64,000 nt of DNA. It comes from Liolophura sinensis (taxonomy: Eukaryota; Mollusca; Polyplacophora; Chitonida; Chitonidae). The notes under the pieces were generated by a model. The model searched no databases and was not told the origin of the DNA. It was given only the letters and a program-made list of their open reading frames with translations. A program made the translations under genes and the position numbers. Positions 39,587-49,073 of the stretch are shown here, piece by piece (within the stretch, counting starts at the first letter, position 1; every line of letters starts with the position of its first letter). The stretch covers positions 33,280,402 through 33,344,401 of the forward strand of contig NC_088301.1 in NCBI RefSeq assembly GCF_032854445.1, written 5' to 3'.

Positions 39587-41048
39587 TTATACAGTTCTAA
39601 TAGCGTCGTTGTCCACTTGCCAACGCAAACTTGCAAACCCCGAAAATTTCTCAAATATGGGTGGAACTGGACGAATGTCACTCTTCAATGATGACTCTTC
39701 TGATGGTGTCCTGGTGATTTGTGACATACCACAAGGCATTGATGAGCACCTGCGAAACAAAAAAATCCAGAATTGTAATACGAAACTCAACATGTGCCCA
39801 GGGTAAAGTAGAAATTAATCATATCAATTACTTCATCATTCTTTCGGCAATTAAAATAGACACTAACCCTGCAGAGGTATAACTTGAAATAAAAACAATG
39901 TAGCAAACAAGTACACCGAGAATGAGGAAATCAATCCGTACAAATGGCAAGCTTATATCAGACATCTAAACATCAAGGTGAAATATCTGTCCGGCAGTTC
40001 GGCTACATTGAACGCAAAGATTTCTGGCTTGATACCAGAAACTGATGACGGGTACCTTAAATATGGAAAACAAGTTTCACATTCAGGAGCTAATGTAATA
40101 CAGTAAGATTCTTTTATGGTTTTAGAAAACCATGCAATTGTCGATAAAATCTGACAATGTATGAAAAATTTAAATTCGTGTAAAACTTTAGGGAATTATA
40201 GTATTAAAAAAGGAATATAAATGTCATTTCAGATGCTAAAACTATGAACAAACCATAGAAAATCTGTTTTTGAAAATCCTCACTTGAAAGCATGAAAATG
40301 CTCCAACAGATAGTTAAATATAAAAGAGAAAAAATACATTATAACAGATTCCAAAATCTGCTGAAAGAACTTCAAGTTCAAAGGTCATATAAAAAAAATG
40401 AACCCCACAAAAACAAGCTAACAAAACAAACTGCACACATCCGGGTACTAACAATTAAGGCTTAGCAACATATTCAAAGTGATGAAAGTAAACCCCAGTT
40501 GTCACTGTCCTGCGGCCGTGTTGTGGTGGTTAGTGCGTGTTGTGGTGGTTAGTGCGTCGGATTCACCCGGCGACCTGGGTTTAATTACAAGTGGGTCACG
40601 GCAGGGAATTAAGAAATTGTCCTGGTTTCTTTTGGAGGACAGGAATGAAGTCTAAATTTATTTATTTATTTATTTGATTGGTGTTTTACGCCGCACTCAA
40701 GAATATTTCACTTATAGAATGAAGTCTAAAGTGTTCAGAAATAAAATAGTGTGGGCCTACCAGTACCTGGAAACTTTTGTAGAAGGGAGCCTTGTGTCGG
40801 TATTTTCAGGTGTGTCGTTACAAGTACACTTTAAATGTATAAACCCTATGTTGAAGACATTGACAGCTGACAACACCAGAGTTGTAAGATCAACTATGTC
40901 GATCTACTGACCATCTTCCAATGATGAACAAAACGACGGTGATAAATTGAGTTCCTCCGGATCGTGAAGCATTTGTATCAGCTCTTTAAAAGTCGGAGAC
41001 CCGCTGACATTAACAGATAGGTGCTTGGCTGTCTTGTTTTTCCCGCAT
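39587..41048 (-). CDS. Small three-exon gene, unknown protein (about 132 aa)
   Basis: Proposed exons on the minus strand: 41048-40912, 40866-40767 and 39749-39587 (stop TAA). Exon 3 has an excellent acceptor (ATTTTTTTGTTTCGCAG). Exon 2 has TTGTCAG and a CCAG-GTACTG donor. Exon 1 ends GATG-GTCAGT, a poor donor. Phases agree at both junctions (G|CT and AG|G). The composition is protein-like throughout, for example GSPTFKELIQMLHDPEEL in exon 1 and FEKFSGFASLRWQVDND near the C-terminus, with no signal peptide, membrane helix or known domain. Two problems remain. The ATG at 41048 is in frame only if the A5 run at 41041-41037 is really A4. Intron 1 is only 45 bases and could instead be exon with an in-frame TAG. 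It is therefore a real gene with an assembly error, or a young pseudogene. Intron 2 carries two SINE pieces. Confidence 0.45.
39953..40055 (-). other. Possible alternative last exon of the small gene
   Basis: Inside intron 2, the minus-strand acceptor TTGTTTTCCATATTTAAG is followed by a frame that is phase-compatible with exon 2 (AG|G) and reads 33 residues, including IKPEIFAFNVAELPDRYF, to a TAA. The plus strand is also open over most of this segment (about 70 codons without an ATG), so strand assignment is uncertain. No AATAAA was seen close by. Confidence 0.2.
40511..40642 (+). repeat. Second tRNA-derived SINE head with internal duplication
   Basis: TGCGGCCGTGTTGTGGTGGTTAGTGC resembles a tRNA A-box arm, and CGACCTGGGTTTAATTAC a B-box arm, followed by GTGGGTCACGGCAGGGAA. 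The A-box segment GTGTTGTGGTGGTTAGTGC is duplicated exactly in tandem (40518-40536 and 40537-40555). It differs in sequence from the SINE at 35.9 kb. No target duplication was identified. Confidence 0.55.
40657..40716 (-). mobile_element. 60-bp Meta-type SINE tail insertion with 14-bp TSD
   Basis: A minimal insertion of TTTATTTATTTATTTATTTG followed by GTGTTTTACGCCGCACTC and ATATTTCACTTATA. It is flanked by perfect repeats GAATGAAGTCTAAA at 40643-40656 and 40717-40730. This is the 3' end of the Meta-type SINE on the minus strand, extremely 5'-truncated. It lies in intron 2 of the small minus-strand gene, in the same orientation. Confidence 0.85.
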
Positions 41049-41200
41049 CAGTCAACTATTGCGCATAACAGCGCCATTTTGTCTAAGCAACAACACGAGG
41101 TCCAATCGGACTCGTACCTTTCTCTCCCAGAAGTGACGGGATATTACGGAGTTCACCGAAGCGATATTTGTGTATTTCCACAACACAGATCAGGCGGGAA
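41049..41200 (-). promoter_or_regulatory. CpG-rich promoter of the small minus-strand gene
   Basis: Upstream of the proposed ATG the minus strand carries AAAATGGCG (41080-41072), a YY1-type motif common just after animal transcription starts, an inverted CCAAT box (ATTGG at 41106-41102), and GTTGCTTAGAC, which has one RFX-like half-site. CpGs are frequent (GCGCAATAG, GTCCGATTGG, CCCGTCAC), unlike the surrounding DNA. A nine-codon upstream frame starting at the YY1 ATG ends in TGATG, overlapping the proposed start. Confidence 0.4.
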
Positions 41201-41309
41201 AGGGAACGGGACAAAACTTTCAAATAAAATTATTTTATAAAAATAATTAGAATCGGGAGGAAAGAAAAAAGGTTGGTCGGGTGGCCAGAAACTCAACATA
41301 TTTTTTTTT

Positions 41310-42600
41310 TTAGGCCTAATGTAAGCATGTGCATTTAACATGGACTTGAGGGTAACTGTGCATTACTATAGGGCCTACATGTGCTGCAGGTAACCTGCCC
41401 CATAGGTCGGCCGCCTGTTACTCAAACCCAGAAAAGAACAACTCTTCCTTCTCTCCACAGCTATCAACGGACAATTTTCAGTGTTTTCTCGTAAAGCCAG
41501 TTCTGTTCACAATTTATCTTGGGTAATTCTCAACAATCCCAATGGCATTCCTCCGTACCCCGTGCCTTCAGGAATATAAGTCCAAAGCCATGGCGAAATA
41601 TATGAAAAATGTTTTTCCAAAAAAGTACCTTGAATCATGACAAGTCCAAAACATGTAACTCTTATTAGGCCAAATTCAGTGTTAAAGAAATATCACGGTT
41701 TCCAGTTTTTATTCAGATCGAGACTTTACATGTCCGTAAGGAAGAAACAGGCCTTAGGATACAACACCGAAAAGTAACTAGGAAACCATACACCATGGAT
41801 TTGGATTGGGGATCTTTTTTAAACAAAACAACACACAATACTGCTTATTCCTTCTAACTATTTAGACCAAAATTTCATGTCTTTTAGTCACCTAACATTT
41901 CCTGGCAGCTACATGCAGTATGTCCTCACCAGTTCTCAAAACTGAACTGAGCCCAGGCAAACCAGATGGGACACCAGAGTAGGGTGATTGCACATCATGT
42001 GTCAAGCAACGTGAAATGTACATACTTAACCCAGTGCGGTGATCGCAAGGCCTAACTCGATCATGATGCTGTGGTGGTTGTCAGCACCAAATGCATTATA
42101 TATGATATCTGGTAGTGTGGGTTTCAATCCCAGTTGATTATATTTCATTTTTGTCATGCATTTTATCCATGTTGCCTGTTTTTGTAAACACTGTTACAAT
42201 TTGTACATGCAGGTTGATTGTGTTGAATTTTCCATTGTCTATGTACTTCAGCAATTGAATAAAGTATTCGTGGTTGTGTGTGTTACAAACGGATGTTTTC
42301 AAAAGTTTAATTTTTCCTGTCATGGCAAATTAGTTCAGTGCATTACTTTCATAGTGGGAAGGTCATGCAGCAACCTGCGGATGGTCGTGGGTTTCTGCAC
42401 TGTCCGATTTCCTCCCACCATAATGTTGGCCGCCGTCATATAAATGAAATATTCTGGAGTACAGCGTAAAACCCAATCAGATAAATATATAAATACTTTC
42501 ATAGTGTTTTCTTAATTGACTTTCAATTGGGCCTTGATGTTTGGCCGCCAGTATTGCTGTAAGGAACATAACAGCTTTAATTTTTAAGGAAAAATATAGC
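41310..42600 (+). repeat. Dispersed repeat copy A, right part
   Basis: It aligns in order with copy B 62045-62770: GCATTTAACATGGACTT, GTCGGCCGCCTGTTACTCAA, CAGCTATCAACGG, TTCTCAACAATCCCAA, TCAGGAATATAAGTCCAAAG, TGTAACTCTTATTAGGCCAAA, AAGAAATATCAC and ATTACTTTCATAGTG. Relative to B it carries about 370 extra bases (41890-42260), including a tRNA-like GTGGTTGTCAGC and GGGTTTCAATCCC pair at about 42075-42133, and a SINE at 42357. Confidence 0.8.
42357..42493 (-). mobile_element. Meta-type SINE fragment with 13-bp TSD
   Basis: Reverse-orientation piece containing GCAGCAACCTGCGGATGGTC, CCTCCCACCATAATG and GGAGTACAGCGTAAAACCC, flanked by TACTTTCATAGTG at 42344-42356 and 42494-42506. The homologous position in repeat copy B (62646-62658) holds the single, uninterrupted site. 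The insertion therefore happened in copy A after the copies separated. Confidence 0.9.
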
Positions 42601-43870
42601 AACCGCAGAGAGAGCATTTCTTTCATCTGTGTACATTGAATGTCACTTGGGTTAATTTAACTTTGGCTTTATGTTCTTAAGTTATGTTTTTACTTTTCAT
42701 GCACATCACGTGTTGACTGGGCTTGCTAAGATTGAGTCATTAAAAAAAAACTGATGATATTATACTTATTTTTTTTTTTAATTCACTGTTCTGCTGATAG
42801 TGGGAAAGATAGTTTATATTGGACACGAAAGTAAAAGAATTAAGATCTGTGATGATAAATTGTAGCCCGAGTATAATTACACTACTAACCTGTTGCAATC
42901 ATCAATTTGTGCTATATCATTTGGCTTCAGTTTGCGGTGACATCTTTTCAGCAATGAAAATAACAGAACATGTTATAAATATAGGCACAAGTGTAAACTA
43001 CTTTGTGACATGTTTGCCTTACAATTACTTGGTAATAGTAAGACCTATATCTTATCAAGAGCTACATCCACTGGCTATAAGACACATGTTGTGCTTGTCT
43101 TTGGCTGTCTAGAAGTTATAAGTCCAAAAGTTGTAACTCGATCTATTTTTGCTGAACCCAATGCCACACAAAGTTCATAGAGGCTTGGCTTAAATCTGTC
43201 TCAAATTTTAAGACTGTCAGTTAGGAAACTGTAGCAGCTTTTGCTGGTGAAATTCCTAGACCACATGTTATTCTGAGGGTGTAATTAAAGACAGATGTAC
43301 ATATGTTAGCACCCCTAACCTTGACTGCATGTTTATGTTGTGGACTAGATTAAACAGGGGATGTGCTGTTCATGGCTCATGTAAGATATTCTGGGTGAGG
43401 TAGGATAGCAGCTACCTCAGATGTTACAAGTAATCCTTTTACAATCTTGTTATGATCTTCTGTAGGAAACTAGTATATCCTACTCAAATTAGTACCATAC
43501 ATGTGTTTGACTAAATGTTGCCAACTTCATAACATATCCTGAGCTAAGCATATTGCATTGCATGTGTGTTGCAGTGCATTCGCTTGAAATTACTAACTAG
43601 AACTCAAGTTACTTTAATTAACCAGAAGACCCCCAAGAGTGACATGCCTCTATGATACAAATGCATGTAATAGTATAAGAACATAGCATAAAACATTCAA
43701 TGAGGATTGAAACAAGGTTTTGACTTTGATTGAAAATAAGTTTTGACATGTAAACTGAAAGGTGTTTGAAATTGTACAGTTTACATTGGATTACAGCCCA
43801 ATAAAGCAGATGCTCATTATCAGGGTAAGAATAGTATGGATTTTGATTCTATACAAGATCACATTATCTC
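42601..43870. other. Non-coding stretch
   Basis: AT-rich; a 97-codon frame at 42819-43112 has no recognisable features. No gene supported. Confidence 0.5.
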
Positions 43871-44290
43871 TTTCCCGCTTGACCAATAGAGCTTGATAAA
43901 TGTAAACCTGGGTTTTCTCTTTGCTATCAAGTGATAAATCGTGACTAGCAGCCTTAAAGGTTTGACCTTAATTAGTGGGAATTGCAGCATTTCGTCTGGC
44001 CATATTACTATTTACATTGCCTCTGTAAAGTAAATATTGTCCAGGAGAGTTTGTCTAGCCATCACTGGAGAATACCACTCTTGCTGGTCAGCCCTGACCA
44101 CAAGTTCATTTCTTTCTCCATGGGGCCCAGCCCCAATACTGCCTCTAGATGGTCAGTATCCGTTTATCCAGTCATTCCTCAACCTGTAACAATCTTGGCT
44201 GTGTCGCCTATGTTACATTTGCTTTGCTGGTAGCTGAATGAAATGGGCTAGACAAAATGATCCTGAGGCCTGCAGAGATTGGTGTGTATT
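43871..44290. promoter_or_regulatory. Candidate cis-regulatory island
   Basis: Repeat-poor sequence with GATAAATGTAAACCTGGG (forkhead TGTAAAC core), TTTGACCTTAATTAGTGGG (homeodomain core next to a TGACCT nuclear-receptor half-site) and ACAATCTTGGC. Based on motif content only. Confidence 0.25.
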
Positions 44291-44297
44291 TGTTTAG

Positions 44298-44431
44298 GGC
44301 AGAGACATGAACAGTTCGTGGCAGACGTGCTTCTCGCCTATGCACCACAGCTCAAGAAACAATCTCTAAATTGGCAATATGATTTAAATGATCTGATGGC
44401 AGTGGGATTGCACTTGTGGAGATGCAGGTTT
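44298..44431 (+). CDS. Weak candidate coding exon
   Basis: A plus-strand frame follows the acceptor GTGTATTTGTTTAG and reads QRHEQFVADVLLAYAPQL and beyond, with balanced amino-acid use, to GATGCAG followed by GTTTGT, a poor donor. The frame stays open to 44494. No family recognised; it may be chance in a conserved island. Confidence 0.2.
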
Positions 44432-44499
44432 GTTAATGGACTGTCTCAATTTGCTGGCAGTGCGGAACCCCCACACTTTCAAGGAGTTTGGTAGCGAAA

Positions 44500-47235
44500 A
44501 AATGTTAAATTGTAACATTTAATAAAACATTTAATATTATCTTCATATAGATGTATTCTGTAACATGGTCGATAGTGTTGAATTCTGTTGAATATTTCAA
44601 ACGCGTAGTGTATACAAGTTGTTGTTATATACCAAGACATTTAAGTGTGTGTACATTATAACCGTGGTTGATTATGTGCATATAATGACATTACGTCTTA
44701 GCATTTCTGCCAGCAATCTGTGGAAGGTCATAGGTTTCCAGCTCGTATTTTTCGTACCATAAGCAGATAAAATGAATGAAGGAACAATAAAGACAGCATT
44801 GATCTCAGACCCATTGAAATGAGCTACTGGTATGTTTATATTTATATCCAGTGTTCTGTTCTTTACATTACCCTCTCTGACTATTGATATTTTGAGTTGT
44901 AATATTATTACCTGCAATTGCAAAAAGACATCTGACATTTAATTCATTACCTCTTCTGTGTATGCAATGATGGGTAAAAGTATTTGGCTGCTTGTGAACA
45001 GAATCCATTCCTGTTCCACGTCTGTGATTGAACTACATTTAGGTACAGTTAAACATACATATACATATTGTTTCTGTGATCTGGGTTGTGAAGCTTGGTC
45101 GCCTTAAATCTTTGTTAGCCTCAGCTCTGTGGTGTCCCGAGAAAGGCGTTGACCCCCCAAACAGCTTGGTACATTCCCACAGCTGAGTATTGATCATCAT
45201 CTCAAAGGACTGGCTTTAGCCATCACACTGCCAGTGTTTGACTTAACACGGACCAAGTCATTTGTGTGATTTGTCATCAGTTATGAAAGTTGATAAGCGG
45301 GGAGCTTCTGTTTGTGGAGGGCAAATCTTCAGTAATTGGCACTGGTGGTTGGAGGCCTGTGGAGATCGTGGTCTTGGTGTGTAGTCACAGAGGCTGATGC
45401 ATTATGGGAATTGATAATAAGGGGTTTCCTGAAAGGCCTCTGTTCTGTTATATTCTATTTTTCAACATTTTTTATTTATTTCTTTGGAGTTTTACTTCAC
45501 ACTCATGAATTTTCCGTTGTTATGAGGGTGGTCAGATTTATGTTTGGAGGGAATCAATTAAAGCCCTTGGAAAACTACGGCAATGGCAATTATCAAACTT
45601 TCTGACCTGTAGTGTTTCTTAAATAGGCATATGCACCATATTGAACTTTGTATTCAAGATATTCTACAGAGTTGATTTCATTGAGTGGAAATTGGTACAT
45701 TTATTTTCAAAATTTGATGTACCTATATATCTATATGTTAACTTTAGAAGTCTTTTTTTTTTCTTTTTCAAATTGAACACAAGTAATCATGTTTATCAAA
45801 TAACCTTACAGAAGGTATGATGAAGGTAATGCACAAGATGTCTGTTTGATAAACTACATGTAAAACAACAATTGAGAGTTGAAAGACAGTCGATTTGTGT
45901 AAAGTAAAAGAGATGAAATGTACATGAGTATGTTATCAAGGAACTACTCAGTCCATGAAGTTGACTTCATAAAAGATAACGACACATCAAGTTAATAATG
46001 TTCAATAACAAACAGCTACATTTATATGTGGGTGCTGAGTCACACACTCAAAAGATGCATTTTACATGTGCTAGTTAGAGTGCAGTTATCTGTTTTAAAT
46101 GGATGTTGTGTTTGACGTTATGCAATCTGTTTACTTTATTGTAGTTCAAAGCCTTACTTGCAATCGTTATTGCTAGGTTGGTTTTTGGCCAATATTTGTC
46201 ATAAACATGAAACATGTGAAATATAAGACAAAAACAACTTGTGTAACTATCTACAACTGTTAAAGAAAAGCTCTCTTGGAAAAAAAGAAAAATCTTCAAA
46301 AGATGAATGGCTTTGTTTTTTGTTTCAATACATAAGGCTTTGCCAAAAACTTTTATCCAATAGAGCTCATTGTTAAGGCAAGAGGTTGACCTGTGAGACG
46401 GAAGAAAAAATACAGTCACTGTAGTGGATTGGCATCAAAATTGTCAGTGGCATGCTAGATTGATGGGATCTTTTGGCTGTTGGAATTGCTTTACATCCTC
46501 ATTTTATTCCAGGGCACTTGTGAAAAATGGTTTTCAAGTATCTGCTTTATTGGCCTTTTGTCTGCCCCTCGGTCTTTGCTTCAGTCATGTCTTTGATCGT
46601 GCATGAAATGGGATCACGCTCCCATTGCCTAGCTGGAACGGCTTTTAGCCTTGGTCTCTCTACTGTTGCACACTGTTGAATCTGGACAGAAAAATGAAAC
46701 AATTTATCTTTGCATGTCTCAGGGTTAGGTTGAAGGCGTTCATATATTCAGCAGTGAGGCTCATAGATTCAGTATCATACAAATTGCCCACTGACTTGTT
46801 CAGTCAGTTGTCCACTGGGGCATTGTAGATTTCATTGCCAGTTGAAGCAGGGCTATCTCAGCCAATAATGTTGGACCCCATGTTATGCAAATGTTTGTAG
46901 GAAATAATGTATCTGTGATGAAACTTATTAGCTGAAAATTTTTGGAACAAAGAACTCTAACGAATTACTTCAGTATAACTTTGCATAGTAAAACATTTGT
47001 AGAAAATTCTAGTCTGTCAAGACATTCCAAGAAAACTTTCTGTATAGTCAAGGATGTAATTAGCATACAGTTAGAAATGTGCCATTGGATTCTCTTTGGT
47101 ATATGCTACAACAGCGATTAGGCTTGATTCCTAACTACGGAGGTTACCTTTTACAGTTTTGAAGTTAGTTCTTCTAGGCCACTTATTTTTCTGACTATAT
47201 TGGATTTTCGAGCAAATTAAACCTTTAACCATCTT
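44500..47235. other. Non-coding stretch
   Basis: AT-rich with GC-richer, repeat-poor pieces at 45110-45430 and 46430-46640 that could be regulatory. A SINE relic at 45.47 kb is listed separately. A 114-codon minus-strand frame at 46075-46419 is unremarkable. Confidence 0.45.
45469..45610 (-). repeat. Decayed Meta-type SINE tail
   Basis: TTTATTTATTTCTTTGGAGTTTTACTTCACACTCATGAAT-like sequence, then TTATGAGGGTGGTCAG and GGAGGGAATC, follows the order of the family tail (GGTGTTTTACGCC, ACTCAAGAATATTTC, GGTGGGAGGAAACC) with heavy divergence. The 89-codon frame across it is not a gene. Confidence 0.6.
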
Positions 47236-47237
47236 CC

Positions 47238-47630
47238 TCTCAGGAACCAGTGGGCAGATCCTTCTAAAATTTGATGTGCATATAGAGTAATACTAGTTAC
47301 ATTAGGTTTGAAGAAGACATTAAAATCTGTTGATGCCATTGGTCAAATATAAAACATCATAAAAAGTTTAGAATTTTGATGCAACTTTGATGTATTCCGA
47401 TGTAGTGATTCTGGATCCTCTTTGGATACAGTCAAAAAATTAATTGAAGAGTTTGGAAATTATGTAACTTTGCACCAGAGTGTAGCCCCATCTGTGCTAC
47501 TTCTGTGGGGGTTGCTCCATTTTAAGCTACAATGAGCTAGAATTGTTTAAATAACCATATTTCAGACATAAAAATTTAAGCTAATGCATTTAACCTTAGA
47601 GGGTAAATATACAATTATATACGGTGTATC
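47238..47630 (+). repeat. Dispersed repeat copy C, partial
   Basis: It matches copy A 38455-38640 in order: GAACCAGTG, CTTCTAAAATTTGATGTGCATATAGAGTAAT against its A counterpart, GCCATTGGTC, CATCATAAAAAGTTTAGAATTTTGAT, then TTGCACCAxAxTGTAGCCC, and near the end GCATTTAACC and AGAGGGTAA matching the right part of A. It is the most decayed of the three copies. Confidence 0.65.
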
Positions 47631-49024
47631 TGATTATTTGCCAAAATGGGGTTGTATATCTAACCATATCAGTATTGCTGTGTTGCTAATTGCACTGTTA
47701 CAGTATGGTACATCAGGGGAAACTGCTCTGCACTGCAGAAGCTGAAAACGATTCCTGAAGATTGCTTGGAAGCTATGAAACTGCAGGCAGTTCTGTTATG
47801 GTTTGGAATCCTCCTGCTGCAAATTTATTACAACCCTAGAAAATCCATCATAGTTTAAGCTGTACATTAATTGTTCCTCCCTTTCCCTTCTCCCCCCTCC
47901 CCCCTTCCGCCCACATACACGCGCACACATAGCCTTATACATTTCTAGCCTTCACTCACTGACTGCTTTACTTTCATCCAGCACATGTACATGTATTGCC
48001 TTATGTCATTGTTTATCTGCTTTCCTTACCCTTTATCCATGGTCCGATTTGCTGAAATTGACACACCACCATCTACATTGCTTAAGTTTCTGTCTGTATT
48101 TTGTGTTGCCTTAATAAAAACAATGTAGAACATCAATTAGATTTAGCTACATTACATCATGCAATTATCAGAATGCGACAGAGAGACAGATATTGAAAGA
48201 CAGATACTGAAATACACCTGTAGTTTCTTACTAACTACAGTGAAAGGTGAAACAAATGTTAAAAGAGATGAGTGAACTGTAAGTGCTAGCATAGGAAAAA
48301 GAAAAAATATTGCTATAAATTCAGTGAGAAACATTTATACATGTAAGTCACACAAATGCCTTTCAGTCTGTGTTTCATGGTCGGAAATTTTACCATTGTT
48401 AATCTCATGGCAATACACAAGATGTTAACTTACACTGACCGGGCAGATTTTGCCAAGACTATGTTTAGCCTTCCTCAAGGGATATCTATTGCATTGAGCT
48501 ATTTCTATTGTAATGAGGTGGTTAAGCAGAGGCTTTGAAGTTTACAAGCCGATAATCTTGTTACAGTCAGGCAACAGTATCCCTAATTCCAGCCACTGTG
48601 CAGACTTGTAAAACATTTATTGCCTTTGTAACAGATTGCATAATCAGCACAATCCATTGGTTGCTTTGTCTAGCATGTGCAACCCCATCAGTCCTACACA
48701 TTTACAGAATGGATCTTTTAGATGACAATAATTAATGAAAATACTTTGTAATACTGAGCTATGTGTAACCTTGTTGATATGTTCATTATAGTATACAGTG
48801 AAGCCTCACTGTAAGATGGGAAATCAGATGTTATTCGAAAAAATTACATTTCCAGTTTAAATAATGATGATTTTCTTCCACATGAAAATGTCAATATCAT
48901 GAGCACGAGTGACTAAAACTGATTACAAACAACCATTTTTGCATTAAAGATGTGGTCCTGGGAGAAAAAAAATCAGCCATTATGTACAGAGATCAACCTT
49001 ACACTTTTAGCTCTTTCTTTGCAG

Positions 49025-49073
49025 AGGTGATGCCAAGTTATTAGAGTGCAGACTTACATCATTGTTTGTACAC
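49025..49073 (+). other. Weak candidate exon
   Basis: Acceptor TTTTAGCTCTTTCTTTGCAG is very good and donor CAC-GTAAGTT is good; 49 bases between. One frame is open (GDAKLLECRLTSLFVH). Its phase does not lead into an open frame in the next candidate chain. Confidence 0.2.

Noticed and set aside
41048-41077. In-frame TGA before exon 1 read as selenocysteine
   Set aside because: No SECIS-like structure was identified, and a one-base indel in the A run explains the frame more simply.
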